DNA of 64,000 nt from Psychrobacter sp. 28M-43 (GTDB lineage Bacteria; Pseudomonadota; Gammaproteobacteria; Pseudomonadales; Moraxellaceae): assembly GCF_014770435.1 (NCBI RefSeq), contig NZ_CP061739.1:2108001-2172000 (forward strand). The letters run 5' to 3'. Under the pieces are notes generated by a model, which saw nothing but the letters and a program-made list of their open reading frames with translations, made no database searches and was not told the DNA's origin. Positions 17,326-27,237 of this stretch are shown piece by piece. The position numbers and the translations under genes are program-made. The stretch's first letter is position 1, and each line of letters starts with the position of its first letter.

Positions 17326-17664
17326 AACCACATCCTTGTTTGATCAATGAAAAGTTTGAGCGTACCCTTGTGTCTTTTACGACTCTTTTACACTCAACCT
17401 GGCATATTAGCATAATCCATTAGCCCCTTAGGTCATAGCCTTTTTACGAGCCAGTCGTTTTGTCCCATTAGCTAGCATCAGCTTTTACGATAGAATAGTA
17501 AAGTTTACCAGTATTTAGATGTGTCTTAAGCGCCCACAAAACACGCTTTTATAATCATAGCAAGCTGCTATAGTAATCAGCATTGAACCATTTTTACCTT
17601 TATCTCAAAGTATTGTCATTGATACAGAATATTAAAACAGTCATTTAAAATAAGGAAATCTCAA
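17326..17664. other. Divergent intergenic region (339 bp)
   Basis: Promoter space for the hydrolase and the enoyl-CoA hydratase-like gene. A short palindrome GTAAA-g-TTTAC lies near 17500. I see no RNA gene or clear promoter. Confidence 0.35.
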
Positions 17665-18462
17665 ATGTCACAGTCTCTCGTCGATTATCAAGTTGAAGAG
17701 CACATTGCTACCATTACATTTAACGATCCAAAAAGCTTAAACGCTTTTGGCACGCCCTTAAAAAACCAAGTCCTGATAGCACTAGATAAAGCGGCTGCAG
17801 ATGATCAAGTACGGGTGATTATTTTGCAAGGGGCTGGTGGTAATTTCTCAAGCGGCGGCGATATAAAAGAGATGTTGTCTAAAGGATTAGACAAGGATAT
17901 TGTTTCAAACAAATTAAGAGGTATGGTAGAAGGCGCAGGCGAAGTCAGCTTAAAATTACGTCATATTCATAAGCCGATTATTGCCAAATTAGAAGGCGCT
18001 GTGGCAGGTGCTGGCATGAACTTGGCGCTTACTTGTGACTTCCGAATTGCCGCAGACAATGCGAAGTTTGTACAAGCGTTCGTTAATATTGGCCTAGTTC
18101 CAGATGCAGGTGGTATTTACTTATTAAACCAATTGGTTGGTGCAGCAAAAGCGACTGAGCTTGTGATGCTAGGAGATAAACTAAAAGCAGAAGACATGGC
18201 ACGTTTAAATCTAGTAAACGACGTGGTAAGTATTGACGAGCTAGAAGCCACCGTACAAGCATTGGCGCTACGATTGAGCCAACTACCAGGCAAAGCGTTG
18301 GCCGCTATGAAAGAAAGCTTCAATGTACACGCCTTCGCTGGTTTGAGCGCGGCGTTAGATACGGAAGTTGAGCAACAGACTGTAATGGCAAAAACTGATG
18401 ACTTTATCGAAGGGGTTAGTGCCTTTATCGCAAAACGTAAGCCTGTATATCAAGGTAAATAG
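17665..18462 (+). CDS. Enoyl-CoA hydratase/isomerase family protein
   Basis: A 265-residue crotonase-fold enzyme. Oxyanion-hole motifs are NFSSGGDIKEM (about residues 61-71) and GAVAGAGMNLAL (about 110-121). After the second motif the catalytic region reads VNIGLVPDAGG, with Asp where hydratases with two glutamates differ, which is more like isomerase/PaaG-type members. It acts on a CoA thioester in fatty acid or aromatic degradation. The substrate is not determined. AAGGAAA precedes the ATG. It stands alone with a terminator after it. Confidence 0.88.
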   Translation: MSQSLVDYQVEEHIATITFNDPKSLNAFGTPLKNQVLIALDKAAADDQVRVIILQGAGGNFSSGGDIKEMLSKGLDKDIVSNKLRGMVEGAGEVSLKLRHIHKPIIAKLEGAVAGAGMNLALTCDFRIAADNAKFVQAFVNIGLVPDAGGIYLLNQLVGAAKATELVMLGDKLKAEDMARLNLVNDVVSIDELEATVQALALRLSQLPGKALAAMKESFNVHAFAGLSAALDTEVEQQTVMAKTDDFIEGVSAFIAKRKPVYQGK

Positions 18463-18542
18463 CAAATTAAATAACGAGACAATAAGCTGTTTGATTTGAA
18501 CGCTGAACTTGTTTTGACTAAATAGTCTGTAATGATGCTATC

Positions 18543-18577
18543 AAAAAAGGGCTGCAAATATGGTAGCCCTTCTTTTG
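18543..18577. terminator. Terminator between the enoyl-CoA hydratase and PACE genes
   Basis: AAGGGCT/AGCCCTT stem (18547-18553 with 18565-18571) followed by CTTTTG. The A-rich left flank suggests bidirectional use between convergent genes. Confidence 0.65.
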
Positions 18578-18590
18578 TCAACGCCTTTAA

Positions 18591-19031
18591 TTAAGAAGCG
18601 GACGCGGGTTTAGAATGATGAGGTAAAGTAAATATCTTGTCAAAAATCAGAGTAAACGTAAACGTATAAACTAAGAAAAATAGCAGTAGCGCTACTTCCA
18701 TCATAAAGGCTTTTACTAGACCAACATCGTACCAAATCATATACAGTGGCAAGCAGATTAATACCAGCCCACCTTCAAAACCAAAAGCATGAGCACTGCG
18801 TATCCATAGTGTACGACGTACAATGCGCCTGCGACGTTCCCACGCTTCAAAAGCGGTATTATATATAAAATTCCAAACGACGGCTGCTACCGACATCATT
18901 ACGGCGATTGGTAAGGATTCTGATGCATCACTGTGACTGAGTTTCATCAATATAATGGTAGATAAGATAATCGCGATAATTTCGAAAGCGGTCACATAAA
19001 TTAAGCGACGTTTAAGCGGTGATAAGGTCAT
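18591..19031 (-). CDS. PACE-family biocide efflux transporter (AceI-like)
   Basis: A 146-residue protein with four hydrophobic helices in two tandem bacterial transmembrane pair domains. It carries the PACE landmarks: an acidic residue in helix 1 (YVTAFEIIAII), VWNFIYNTAFEAWE at the end of helix 2, and RSAHAFGFEGG in the second half. PACE proteins export biocides such as chlorhexidine or polyamine-like cations by proton exchange. The native substrate here is unknown. ATG 19031 is preferred to the upstream TTG (19046) because GGAG is 9 bp before it. Confidence 0.85.
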   Translation of the reverse strand: MTLSPLKRRLIYVTAFEIIAIILSTIILMKLSHSDASESLPIAVMMSVAAVVWNFIYNTAFEAWERRRRIVRRTLWIRSAHAFGFEGGLVLICLPLYMIWYDVGLVKAFMMEVALLLFFLVYTFTFTLIFDKIFTLPHHSKPASAS

Positions 19032-19239
19032 CAACCAAGACTCCAAAGCACCTGTATTTAAACAGCAAGGTGCGTATCAAAGTATCGGTCCGTCCCGAGT
19101 TAGAAAAGATAAATAAAGTGCAGAGCCACGGTTTCCGCCTGCCCCTATATTATACAGAAACCAAACTCAAAAATCAGTGAGCAAATTTGTAAACAGGCAT
19201 AAGCCGTTTTATTAACGAATATCGCCTGTTTTAACCGGA

Positions 19240-19683
19240 CTATTTTGCTGGTGGTCCCCATTGATTGGTTTTGGAATTGGTCTCAATGGCAAAAAATACA
19301 AGTAACATGATGAAACCTATCAATGGTACTGCAGCCAATAAAAGCCACCATCCTGAGCGACCCGTATCATGTAATCTGCGAACACAAACGGTAATACTAG
19401 GGACAAGCATACCAAACGCTACACATGCATTAAAAAATTCTGATTCTGAGCCGAATACTGCTTTGTCTAATATCATTGCAAGCACTGTCAAACCTATTTG
19501 TACCAATACAAAATACCAAAACTCTTTACGACGAGCGCGACCAGAAAGATTGGTATAGTTCTTCATACTTTTCTTAAACCAATCAATGATGCCATAGTTT
19601 TCTTCAGCATTATGATTGTTAGCCATCGTAGATCCGGGCAATGGTGGCGGAGTCGCATTATCAAGCTTGATATTATTTTCCAT
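19240..19683 (-). CDS. DUF805 membrane protein
   Basis: A 147-residue protein with a proline-rich, soluble N-terminus (about 35 residues) and four hydrophobic segments. DUF805 landmarks are NLSGRARRKEFWYFVL and VCVRRLHDTGRSGWWLL. The family is common in bacteria and has no established function. It stands alone between the PACE gene and the acnB terminator. Confidence 0.88.
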   Translation of the reverse strand: MENNIKLDNATPPPLPGSTMANNHNAEENYGIIDWFKKSMKNYTNLSGRARRKEFWYFVLVQIGLTVLAMILDKAVFGSESEFFNACVAFGMLVPSITVCVRRLHDTGRSGWWLLLAAVPLIGFIMLLVFFAIETNSKTNQWGPPAK

Positions 19684-19807
19684 AGGGCTTTTTATCTCAG
19701 TCGTGAAAAGTAGAAATCGTCAGTAAAAATTATCAACCATTGGCTTTGATTATAGATACTCAATAAAAGTTTGTAAATGAATACTAGTTTTCTTAGAGTT
19801 ATCAATA

Positions 19808-19838
19808 AAAAACCCCGCATCATAACGATACGGGGTTA
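19808..19838 (-). terminator. Terminator of acnB
   Basis: On the minus strand an AACCCCGTATC / GATGCGGGGTT stem (one mismatch) with a short loop runs into six T residues, 65 bp after the acnB stop. Confidence 0.8.
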
Positions 19839-19902
19839 CTCTATTATTAAAACTTAAAAACTATTAAAACTTAAAAACGTTTTGCTTAAGCTGCAACCAA
19901 GA

Positions 19903-22506
19903 TTAGGTCAACTGAGCAACGTTAATCTTGTCTGCTTCTTCAGTATAGTCTTCCATACGATCAAAGTTCATGTATTGATAGACTTCATCACCCATGCTGT
20001 TTAGCATGCCAGCATACTGCTGATACTCATCGTTAGTCGGCAATTTACCAAGTACCGCTGCGACTGCTGCAAGCTCTGCAGAAGCTAGGTATACGTTAGC
20101 GCCTTGACCTAGACGGTTCGGGAAGTTACGAGTTGAGGTCGATACCGCAGTAGATTTCGGTGCGATACGTGCTTGGTTACCCATACATAGTGAACAACCT
20201 GGCATTTCAGTACGAGCGCCGGCTTGTGCATAGATGTTGTAGTAACCTTCTTCCATCAACTGGCGTGCATCCATCTTAGTAGGTGGTGCAATCCATAGAC
20301 GAGTCTTCAAGCTACCTGCTGGTACGTCTTGTAGCAATTTACCAGCGGCACGGAAGTGACCAATGTTAGTCATACATGAACCAATGAATACTTCATCAAT
20401 CGTATCACCAGCCACGTCTGCTAGCGTTTTTGCATCATCTGGATCGTTCGGGCAGCAAAGGATAGGCTCTTTGATTTCGCTCATATCGATAGTGATGTCG
20501 ATAGCGTATTCAGCATCGTCGTCAGCACGCATGAGGCTTGGGTTAGCCAACCACTCTTGCATTTGCTCAACACGGCGGCTGATCGTACGTGCATCGCCAT
20601 AGCCTTCTGAAATCATCCACTTAAGCAGCGTGATGTTTGAGTTTAGGTACTCAGTCACTGATGCTTCAGACAAGGTGATGGTACAACCAGCAGCACTACG
20701 CTCAGCTGAGGCATCAGACAACTCAAACGCTTGCTCAGCGGTCAAATCTTCTAGACCTTCGATTTCAAGAATACGGCCGTTGAACTCGTTGATTTTACCT
20801 TTCTTATCAACCGTCAGGTAACCTTCTTTGATCGCTTGATAAGGGATAGCATGTACTAGGTCACGTAGGGTGATACCAGCTTGACGCTCACCAACAAAAC
20901 GAACACGAACAGATTCAGGCATATCAAGTGGCATTACACCAGTTGCAGCTGCGAAAGCAACTAGACCAGAACCCGCTGGGAACGAGATACCCATTGGGAA
21001 ACGAGTATGCGAGTCACCACCAGTACCAACGGTATCTGGAAGTAGCATACGGTTCAACCATGAGTGAATGATACCGTCACCTGGACGTAAGCTTACGCCG
21101 CCACGGTTCATGATAAAGTCAGGTAGTGTGTGCTGAGTCTCAACGTCAACTGGCTTTGGATAAGCAGCAGTATGACAGAATGACTGCATCACGAGGTCTG
21201 CTTGGAAACCCAAACATGCCAAGTCTTTTAGCTCATCACGCGTCATCGGACCAGTCGTATCCTGAGAGCCGACCGTAGTCATCTTAGGCTCGCAGTACAT
21301 ACCTGGACGTACGCCTGTCAGGCCACAAGCTTTACCAACCATTTTCTGTGCAAGCGTAAAGCCTTTACCAGTATCAGCTGGCTCTTCTGGCTTAGCAAAG
21401 ATGTCTGAATGACCAAGGCCCATGTATTCACGAGCACGGTTAGTCAAACCACGACCAACGATTAATGGAATACGGCCGCCAGCACGAACTTCATCAAGCA
21501 ATGTTGGTGAATTTAGTGAGAACGTTGATAGTACTTCATCAGAGTCATGCTTAGTGATTTTGCCTTCGTACGGATAGATGTCAAATACATCACCCATGTT
21601 GAGGTTATCAACTGCCACTTTTTCGATTGGCAATGCGCCAGAATCTTCCATCGTGTTGAAGAAGATAGGAGCGATATTGTTACCAAGTACTAAACCGCCG
21701 CCACGTTTGTTTGGCACATTAGGGATATCTTCACCCATCAACCAAAGTACTGAGTTGGTTGCAGACTTACGGCTAGAACCAGTACCAACCACATCACCAA
21801 CATAGGCTAGCGGATGGCCTTTTTCTTTCAGTGCTTCGATTTGCTTCATTGGGCCAACAACGCCCTCTTCGTCAGCATTGATGCCGTCGCGAGAGTTTTT
21901 GTGCATGGCTAGTGAATGCAATGGGATATCAGGACGGCTCCATGCGTCTTGCGCAGGTGACAAGTCATCCGTATTGGTCTCGCCAGTTACTTTGAACGTC
22001 GTGTAAGTGGTTTTCTTTGGTACTTCAGCACGGTTCAAGAACCATTCTGCGTCAGCCCAAGACTGAATCACTTCTTTAGCAATAGTGTTGCCAGCTTCTG
22101 CTTTTTCAGTCACGTCATTGAACGCGTCAAATACTAGCAAAGTTTTCTTTAATGCTTCAGCAGCGTCTTGTGCAACTTCGCTATCATCTAGTGCAGCAAC
22201 TAGTGGCTGAACGTTGTAGCCACCTTGCATAGTGCCTAGAATTTCAACGGCTTTTTGCTTGCTGATAAGTGGTGATGATGTTTCACCCTTTAAGATAGCA
22301 GCCAAAAATGCCGCTTTAACGTATGCTGCTTGGTCAACACCAGCAGGGATACGGTTTTCTAATAGGTTCATCAAGAACGCATCTTCGCCTGCAGGCGGGT
22401 TCTTTAATAATTCAACCAACTCTACTACTTGTTTTTCATTTAGTGGTAGGGGTACAGTTCCTAGCTCAGCACGTTCTTCGACATGTTTACGATAAGCTTC
22501 TAACAC
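19903..22506 (-). CDS. acnB: Aconitate hydratase B
   Basis: Interconverts citrate and isocitrate in the TCA cycle using a [4Fe-4S] cluster. The 867 residues match AcnB length. It opens with [16 protein letters not shown] and a HEAT-like N-terminal domain, then the swivel domain. Cluster cysteines are visible in [14 protein letters not shown] and [13 protein letters not shown], and [13 protein letters not shown] is conserved. It is a stand-alone gene with its own terminator, divergent from the CMD-family gene. AcnB proteins can also bind mRNA when the cluster is lost, which is family knowledge and not visible here. Confidence 0.97.
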   Translation of the reverse strand: MLEAYRKHVEERAELGTVPLPLNEKQVVELVELLKNPPAGEDAFLMNLLENRIPAGVDQAAYVKAAFLAAILKGETSSPLISKQKAVEILGTMQGGYNVQPLVAALDDSEVAQDAAEALKKTLLVFDAFNDVTEKAEAGNTIAKEVIQSWADAEWFLNRAEVPKKTTYTTFKVTGETNTDDLSPAQDAWSRPDIPLHSLAMHKNSRDGINADEEGVVGPMKQIEALKEKGHPLAYVGDVVGTGSSRKSATNSVLWLMGEDIPNVPNKRGGGLVLGNNIAPIFFNTMEDSGALPIEKVAVDNLNMGDVFDIYPYEGKITKHDSDEVLSTFSLNSPTLLDEVRAGGRIPLIVGRGLTNRAREYMGLGHSDIFAKPEEPADTGKGFTLAQKMVGKACGLTGVRPGMYCEPKMTTVGSQDTTGPMTRDELKDLACLGFQADLVMQSFCHTAAYPKPVDVETQHTLPDFIMNRGGVSLRPGDGIIHSWLNRMLLPDTVGTGGDSHTRFPMGISFPAGSGLVAFAAATGVMPLDMPESVRVRFVGERQAGITLRDLVHAIPYQAIKEGYLTVDKKGKINEFNGRILEIEGLEDLTAEQAFELSDASAERSAAGCTITLSEASVTEYLNSNITLLKWMISEGYGDARTISRRVEQMQEWLANPSLMRADDDAEYAIDITIDMSEIKEPILCCPNDPDDAKTLADVAGDTIDEVFIGSCMTNIGHFRAAGKLLQDVPAGSLKTRLWIAPPTKMDARQLMEEGYYNIYAQAGARTEMPGCSLCMGNQARIAPKSTAVSTSTRNFPNRLGQGANVYLASAELAAVAAVLGKLPTNDEYQQYAGMLNSMGDEVYQYMNFDRMEDYTEEADKINVAQLT

Positions 22507-22912
22507 AATAGTCGTCCTCGTCAGTTGGGGTGTAGCACATTACGTGGGTAGTCAGCATGACTGCCTGCGTCTATATACTATATGAAATAATTATCCGTGC
22601 AATCATAGCTTAAAACGCTTTAAATGTTAATGGCTCAGCTCTGAAAAGGCGCATAGTAAGGCCATATTGAACATTTATTATAAAAATAGTGCCATCAATA
22701 ATATGATTGTAGCGCTCATTATAACTGGCATTTGCCTGATTACGCTTATCAATAAGTACTTGCTTTATGACTGAGCAGACACCATATGACTGATATACGA
22801 TTTTGTAAGAAATAACTTCGATAAAGTCTCGCTTAAAAAAATGTAGCAATATCGATATATTAGCAGCCGATTTATTAACAGTCGATTTGGTAAAAATATT
22901 AAGGACGACGAT
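22507..22912. other. Divergent intergenic region acnB / CMD gene (406 bp)
   Basis: No convincing gene. It must carry the acnB promoter. A short palindrome AGTCA-gca-TGACT-like element lies near 22550. An antisense ORF overlapping this space and the CMD gene has no family resemblance. Confidence 0.35.
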
Positions 22913-23323
22913 ATGACTGATGGCAATACGGACAACACTCCTAACTATGACAATGGTCTCAAGGTACGCACTGAGGTGATGGGTGAGCAGCATGTCAAAC
23001 GCTCGCTTGATGCTGCCACAGGATTTACCCAACCGCTGCAAGACTGGATTATCGAACACGCTTGGGGCAGCACTTGGCAAGATGACTCAGTATTACCGCG
23101 TAAGTATCGCTCATTAATCACTATTGCCTTTTTAATTGCCCAAAAAAGCCCAAACGAGTTGAAAGGTCATATACGCGGTGCCATTAACAACGGGGCTAGT
23201 GTCGCCGAGATTAGAGAAGTGCTCATGCATAGCTTGCCGTATTGCGGTGCACCTGCTACTCAAGAAGCGTTTCGCGCCGCCATAGATATACTGAATGAGT
23301 TAGAAATCGATATAGATATTTAA
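22913..23323 (+). CDS. Carboxymuconolactone decarboxylase family protein
   Basis: A 136-residue all-helical protein of the CMD/AhpD superfamily. The core is LPRKYRSLITIAFLIAQKSPNELKGH, then GASVAEIREVLMH and YCGAPATQEAFRAA, which matches the PcaC-like branch. It lacks the CxxC of AhpD peroxidase-type members. PcaC decarboxylates 4-carboxymuconolactone in the protocatechuate pathway, but no pca genes are nearby, so the real substrate is uncertain. AAGGA precedes the ATG. Next is lipA, 148 bp downstream. Confidence 0.82.
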   Translation: MTDGNTDNTPNYDNGLKVRTEVMGEQHVKRSLDAATGFTQPLQDWIIEHAWGSTWQDDSVLPRKYRSLITIAFLIAQKSPNELKGHIRGAINNGASVAEIREVLMHSLPYCGAPATQEAFRAAIDILNELEIDIDI

Positions 23324-23471
23324 AACTATGGTCGTCCGAGCAATCATAGTAATCTTAACAATATTGTTTAAAAATTGACGACCAAATTTCTGCTATAATA
23401 TCTGCACTCATAAAACATTCTGATAATTCCATAAACCCTTATAATATAAAGGGTTAAGAGATAACTCCATT

Positions 23472-24515
23472 ATGACAACTGCCGTACAAACACATGTACC
23501 TGCTGCTAAGGCCAAACCAAAAAAAGCCATCCAAGGCGAAAAGCTGCGTGGCTATGACAAAGTTGCCCGTATCCCAATTAAGGTGATCCCGACTGTCGAG
23601 GCAAAGAAAAAGCCTGATTGGATTCGGGTAAAAATGTCCTCGCCTGCTGAAGTCGCTCGTATCAAAGCAACCTTGCGTGAGCAAAAGCTTTATACCGTTT
23701 GTGAAGAAGCGGCCTGCCCTAACCTGCCACAGTGCTTCGCTGATGGTACAGCCACCTTTATGATCATGGGTGATATCTGTACGCGTCGCTGCCCATTCTG
23801 TGATGTAGGACATGGTCGTCCTAATGAGCTAGACAAGGATGAGCCGCGTCATACTGCTGAGACGATTCAAGGTTTACAGCTTAAGTATGCCGTAATCACC
23901 TCTGTCGATCGCGATGATCTAAAAGACGGCGGTGCGGGACATTTTGTAGAAGTGCTAAACGAATCAAGAGCACTTAGCCCAAACTGCTTGATTGAAATCC
24001 TAGTACCAGATTTCCGTGGTCGTATGGATATTGCATTGGATTTATTGACAGAGACTGCACCAGATGTGTTTAACCACAACATCGAAACCGTGCCACGTTT
24101 ATACAAAGCCTTCCGTCCAGGTTCAGACTATCAGCATTCGTTAGATTTGCTTAAGATTTATAAAGAGCGTCGTCCTGATATCGCCACCAAGTGCGGCTTT
24201 ATGGTTGGTCTTGGCGAGACAGAAGAAGAGATCTATGCCCTACTCGATGATCTAAAAGCTCATGATGTAGATATGATCACTATTGGTCAGTATCTACAGC
24301 CTAGTAAAAACCATGCGCCTGTCGATCGTTATGTCCATCCAGACGAGTTCCAACGCTATATGGACTACGGCAAAAAAATTGGCTTCTTTAGCATTTGGGC
24401 AGGTCCAATGGTACGCTCAAGCTACTTTGCAGATCGTCAGTACTATGGCGAAGATTGCCCAGCACCGATCCGTAGCAAAAAAGCATTAGAAGCTGAAGGC
24501 AAACTTGGCTGCTAA
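23472..24515 (+). CDS. lipA: Lipoyl synthase
   Basis: A radical-SAM enzyme that inserts two sulfurs into protein-bound octanoyl groups to make lipoate. The auxiliary cluster cysteines are C77, C82 and C88 ([13 protein letters not shown]). The radical-SAM cluster is C103, C107 and C110 (CTRRCPFC). The C-terminal RSSYFA serine ligand motif is present. Its 347 residues include a basic N-terminal extension of about 30 residues. A TATAAT lies at 23394-23399 with TTGACG only 13 bp upstream, so the promoter call is uncertain. lipB is not in the window. Confidence 0.97.
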   Translation: MTTAVQTHVPAAKAKPKKAIQGEKLRGYDKVARIPIKVIPTVEAKKKPDWIRVKMSSPAEVARIKATLREQKLYTVCEEAACPNLPQCFADGTATFMIMGDICTRRCPFCDVGHGRPNELDKDEPRHTAETIQGLQLKYAVITSVDRDDLKDGGAGHFVEVLNESRALSPNCLIEILVPDFRGRMDIALDLLTETAPDVFNHNIETVPRLYKAFRPGSDYQHSLDLLKIYKERRPDIATKCGFMVGLGETEEEIYALLDDLKAHDVDMITIGQYLQPSKNHAPVDRYVHPDEFQRYMDYGKKIGFFSIWAGPMVRSSYFADRQYYGEDCPAPIRSKKALEAEGKLGC

Positions 24516-24581
24516 TTTAGTAATAAAGTGATGTGAAAGTAGTTGCGAACAACAGCGGCTAGGACATCTCTTAGGAATATT

Positions 24582-24620
24582 AAAAAGGGTGAATAACAAA
24601 TTTGTTATTCACCCTTTTTT
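24582..24620. terminator. Terminator between lipA and the TRAP permease gene
   Basis: A perfect 19-bp inverted repeat (24582-24600 with 24601-24619) with GGGTGAATAAC core and T run. It lies between convergent genes and should work in both directions. Confidence 0.85.
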
Positions 24621-24659
24621 TGAGCTTTATTAGACTTACGAAGGATTAAACCCAATGCT

Positions 24660-26702
24660 TTACACGGTTAAAGTTGGCGTTGGCTTTCCAGCTGTTTTTA
24701 TATTGTATGCAGCAATACCAAGGACAATAATACCACCTGCGATACCAGTCGTAATCTCAGGATAAATCAATAGTAAAGCACCAATAGCTAAGATGATACG
24801 AGTTACCGTATTCATACCACCTCTGAAGTAGCCTTCAAGTGCTGAGCTCAGCGCAATAACACCCGTCACCGAAGTCACTACTACTGTAATGATATCTACA
24901 ATAGGTGGCAGCGGGAAATCTTTTGCCGTGACTGCCAGCCCCGTTGGATCTATCATCAGCATCGTTGGGTTATAGATAAACATAAACGGCACGATGAATC
25001 CCGCGAGAGCAAGTTTGAGAGACAAGAACCCTGTTTTCATCGGATCTCCACCGGATATACCTGCACCCGCAAAGGCTGCAAGACACACAGGCGGTGTAAT
25101 ATTGGCAAAGATACCAAAATAGAAAACAAACATGTGCGCTGACAAGATTGGAATATCAAAACCGGCCAATGCTGGTGCAGCCATCGTCGCCGTAATGATA
25201 TAGGCAGGAATAGATGGTAGCCCCATGCCCAAAACCATTGATGCCAACATCGTTAAGATAAGCGTAAAGAATAGCGATCCTGCACCTAGGGTGACAATAG
25301 AAGATGTCATCACCGTACCAAAACTGGTCAGGCTCACAACCCCAATGATAATACCGACTACCGCACAAGCAGCCATAACCGCTAATGACTGGCGCGCACC
25401 ATCTTCTAATGCACCCAAAATATCAGAAAAACTCATGCGCGTTTCGGCACGTAGCATACTGATCACAACGGTAAAGCCAATGGTATAAGCTGCTGCATAT
25501 CCCACAGGTACGTTTCTGATTAATAAGAAAATCAAGAAGACAATCGGCAATAGCATGTGACCGCGGGCTTTTAGTACCTCTTTGACCGCTGGTAAATTTT
25601 CTTTAGCAATACCTTTTAGATCGCGACGTCCAGCGCGGAAATGCACCTGCGCAATGACGCCTAAATAGTACAATATCGCTGGCAATAATGCTGCTAAGGC
25701 AATCGTGCTATACGGCAAGCCTGTTGTCTCAGCCATGATAAAGGCACTGGCACCCATAATCGGTGGCAAAATCTGTCCACCAACCGAAGCACTGGCTTCA
25801 ACTGCACCTGCGAAATCTTTGTGATAACCGACCTTTTTCATTAACGGAATGGTAAAGGCACCCGTACTAACCACATTTGATAAAGCTGAGCCGTTGATAC
25901 TGCCCATAAAGCCACTAGAAATAACCGCTACTTTTGCAGGTCCGCCCTTTTTATGACCAGCGATGGCCAATGCTAAATCATTAAACAACTGTCCCATTCC
26001 CGAGCGTGCTAAAAACGCACCGAACAGAATGAACAAGAAGATAAAGGTGACCGATGCACCAATCGCAACAGAGTACAAACCTTCTGTTTTTAAGAATAAT
26101 TGACCAAAAATATCACCCATATCATAAGGACGAGTCAAAAGCCTGTCAGGCATAAAATCTAAATGACTAACAAATGGATAGGCCAAAAATATGCCGGCCA
26201 AGATTGGCAAAATCCAACCAGTGATACGGCGACTGCCTTCTAGTACGCAGACTACCGTAATCAAGGAAAATATCACATCGACCTGATTGGCCATACCGCC
26301 ACGCGAGGTGACGATGTCTTGATACTCATAGATAAGATAGCCCATACCGGATAGAGACAGGGCAAACCAAATCCAGTCATACCATGCCACTCGTTTGCGA
26401 CTGCTTTTTTTGCTGGCTGGAAAAATTAGGAATATCAATGCAAAACCAACACCCACGTGTACAGAGCGCTGTAACAGTGCTGGCATTGGATTAAAAGTGA
26501 TATATAAATGAAACAGTGAATATAGTATACAAATGCCAGCGATAAAATACTTCACTGGTCCTTGAGTGATATGACGCGTGATTGACTCTCGGTCATATTT
26601 TTCCAATACTGCTCGGTTGACCGCATCCGCCTCAGCATGGTTATCAACTTGAGCATCTGGCATGGTAGTCACACTACCTTGATCCGTCACTTGGGAGTTC
26701 AT
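24660..26702 (-). CDS. TRAP transporter fused permease (small plus large subunits, TAXI type)
   Basis: A 680-residue inner-membrane protein with about 16-18 helices. The N-terminal part corresponds to the 4-helix DctQ-like subunit and the rest to the 12-helix DctM-like subunit. Landmarks include GSINGSALSNVVSTGAFTIPLMKK, ASVGGQILPPIMGASAF, MVLGMGLPSIPAYI and FANITPPVCLAAFAGAGISG. It imports an organic acid or amino acid using a sodium gradient with the binding protein encoded just upstream. ATG 26702 is chosen because AAGGA is 8 bp upstream. The gene then overlaps the DUF1850 gene by 29 bp. Confidence 0.93.
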   Translation of the reverse strand: MNSQVTDQGSVTTMPDAQVDNHAEADAVNRAVLEKYDRESITRHITQGPVKYFIAGICILYSLFHLYITFNPMPALLQRSVHVGVGFALIFLIFPASKKSSRKRVAWYDWIWFALSLSGMGYLIYEYQDIVTSRGGMANQVDVIFSLITVVCVLEGSRRITGWILPILAGIFLAYPFVSHLDFMPDRLLTRPYDMGDIFGQLFLKTEGLYSVAIGASVTFIFLFILFGAFLARSGMGQLFNDLALAIAGHKKGGPAKVAVISSGFMGSINGSALSNVVSTGAFTIPLMKKVGYHKDFAGAVEASASVGGQILPPIMGASAFIMAETTGLPYSTIALAALLPAILYYLGVIAQVHFRAGRRDLKGIAKENLPAVKEVLKARGHMLLPIVFLIFLLIRNVPVGYAAAYTIGFTVVISMLRAETRMSFSDILGALEDGARQSLAVMAACAVVGIIIGVVSLTSFGTVMTSSIVTLGAGSLFFTLILTMLASMVLGMGLPSIPAYIITATMAAPALAGFDIPILSAHMFVFYFGIFANITPPVCLAAFAGAGISGGDPMKTGFLSLKLALAGFIVPFMFIYNPTMLMIDPTGLAVTAKDFPLPPIVDIITVVVTSVTGVIALSSALEGYFRGGMNTVTRIILAIGALLLIYPEITTGIAGGIIVLGIAAYNIKTAGKPTPTLTV

Positions 26703-27237
26703 GACAAAAGTCCTTTTTAAATCTATCAATTAAATCATACGTCTTAGGCATGATCACCACTTCAGAATAGTCTGGCACCCACTGGTGAATCAAGAAACGA
26801 TGACCACCATAATCCATTTCACCTTTGGTCAGTCTAGATACAACCCAATTAAGGCGAGGCAGTTTTTCGTTGATTTGATAACCCAGATAACCAGGCTTTT
26901 GTATAGGAGCGAGCATTTCGGTGGAGGGCGTCCCTGCACCGAACGCTTCAAAATAGGTCGTGGTCAGTAACAGCTCCGCACCTTCTGTAACGCTGCCATC
27001 TATGCGTTGATACTGCTCTTCCCACCACTGTTTTTCTACAGAATGTATCCAACGTAGCTGAAAATCAGGCTCAGTGAAATAACAAAGCTTATCATCAGCA
27101 CCGTCTACGCCTGCGACTCGCACTTCAACGACAGGCTGAAGCGTAGAGCCTAACCATAGCGTAAAAAAAACCAGCGCTGCAATAAATGCCGCGCCAGTTG
27201 ATAACCATAATGAATTACTTGGCTGCTTGTTCGTCAT
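26674..27237 (-). CDS. DUF1850 protein of a TAXI-TRAP operon
   Basis: A 187-residue protein with one N-terminal membrane anchor (about residues 10-30) and a soluble, probably periplasmic, domain. It matches DUF1850: FQLRWIHSVEKQWWEEQYQ and LTTTYFEAFGAGTPS. DUF1850 genes are found almost only beside TAXI-type TRAP genes, so it is probably an accessory subunit. Its action is unknown. It overlaps the TAXI gene by 23 bp upstream and the permease gene by 29 bp downstream, which implies translational coupling. Confidence 0.85.
   Translation of the reverse strand: MTNKQPSNSLWLSTGAAFIAALVFFTLWLGSTLQPVVEVRVAGVDGADDKLCYFTEPDFQLRWIHSVEKQWWEEQYQRIDGSVTEGAELLLTTTYFEAFGAGTPSTEMLAPIQKPGYLGYQINEKLPRLNWVVSRLTKGEMDYGGHRFLIHQWVPDYSEVVIMPKTYDLIDRFKKDFCHELPSDGSR

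Noticed and set aside
22610..23080. 156-codon minus-strand ORF overlapping the CMD-family gene
   Set aside because: Antisense to a conserved gene with a good ribosome site; the translation resembles nothing known.
23375..23399. lipA promoter TTGACG/TATAAT
   Set aside because: The spacer is only 13 bp, too short for sigma70, so it is noted only in the lipA entry.
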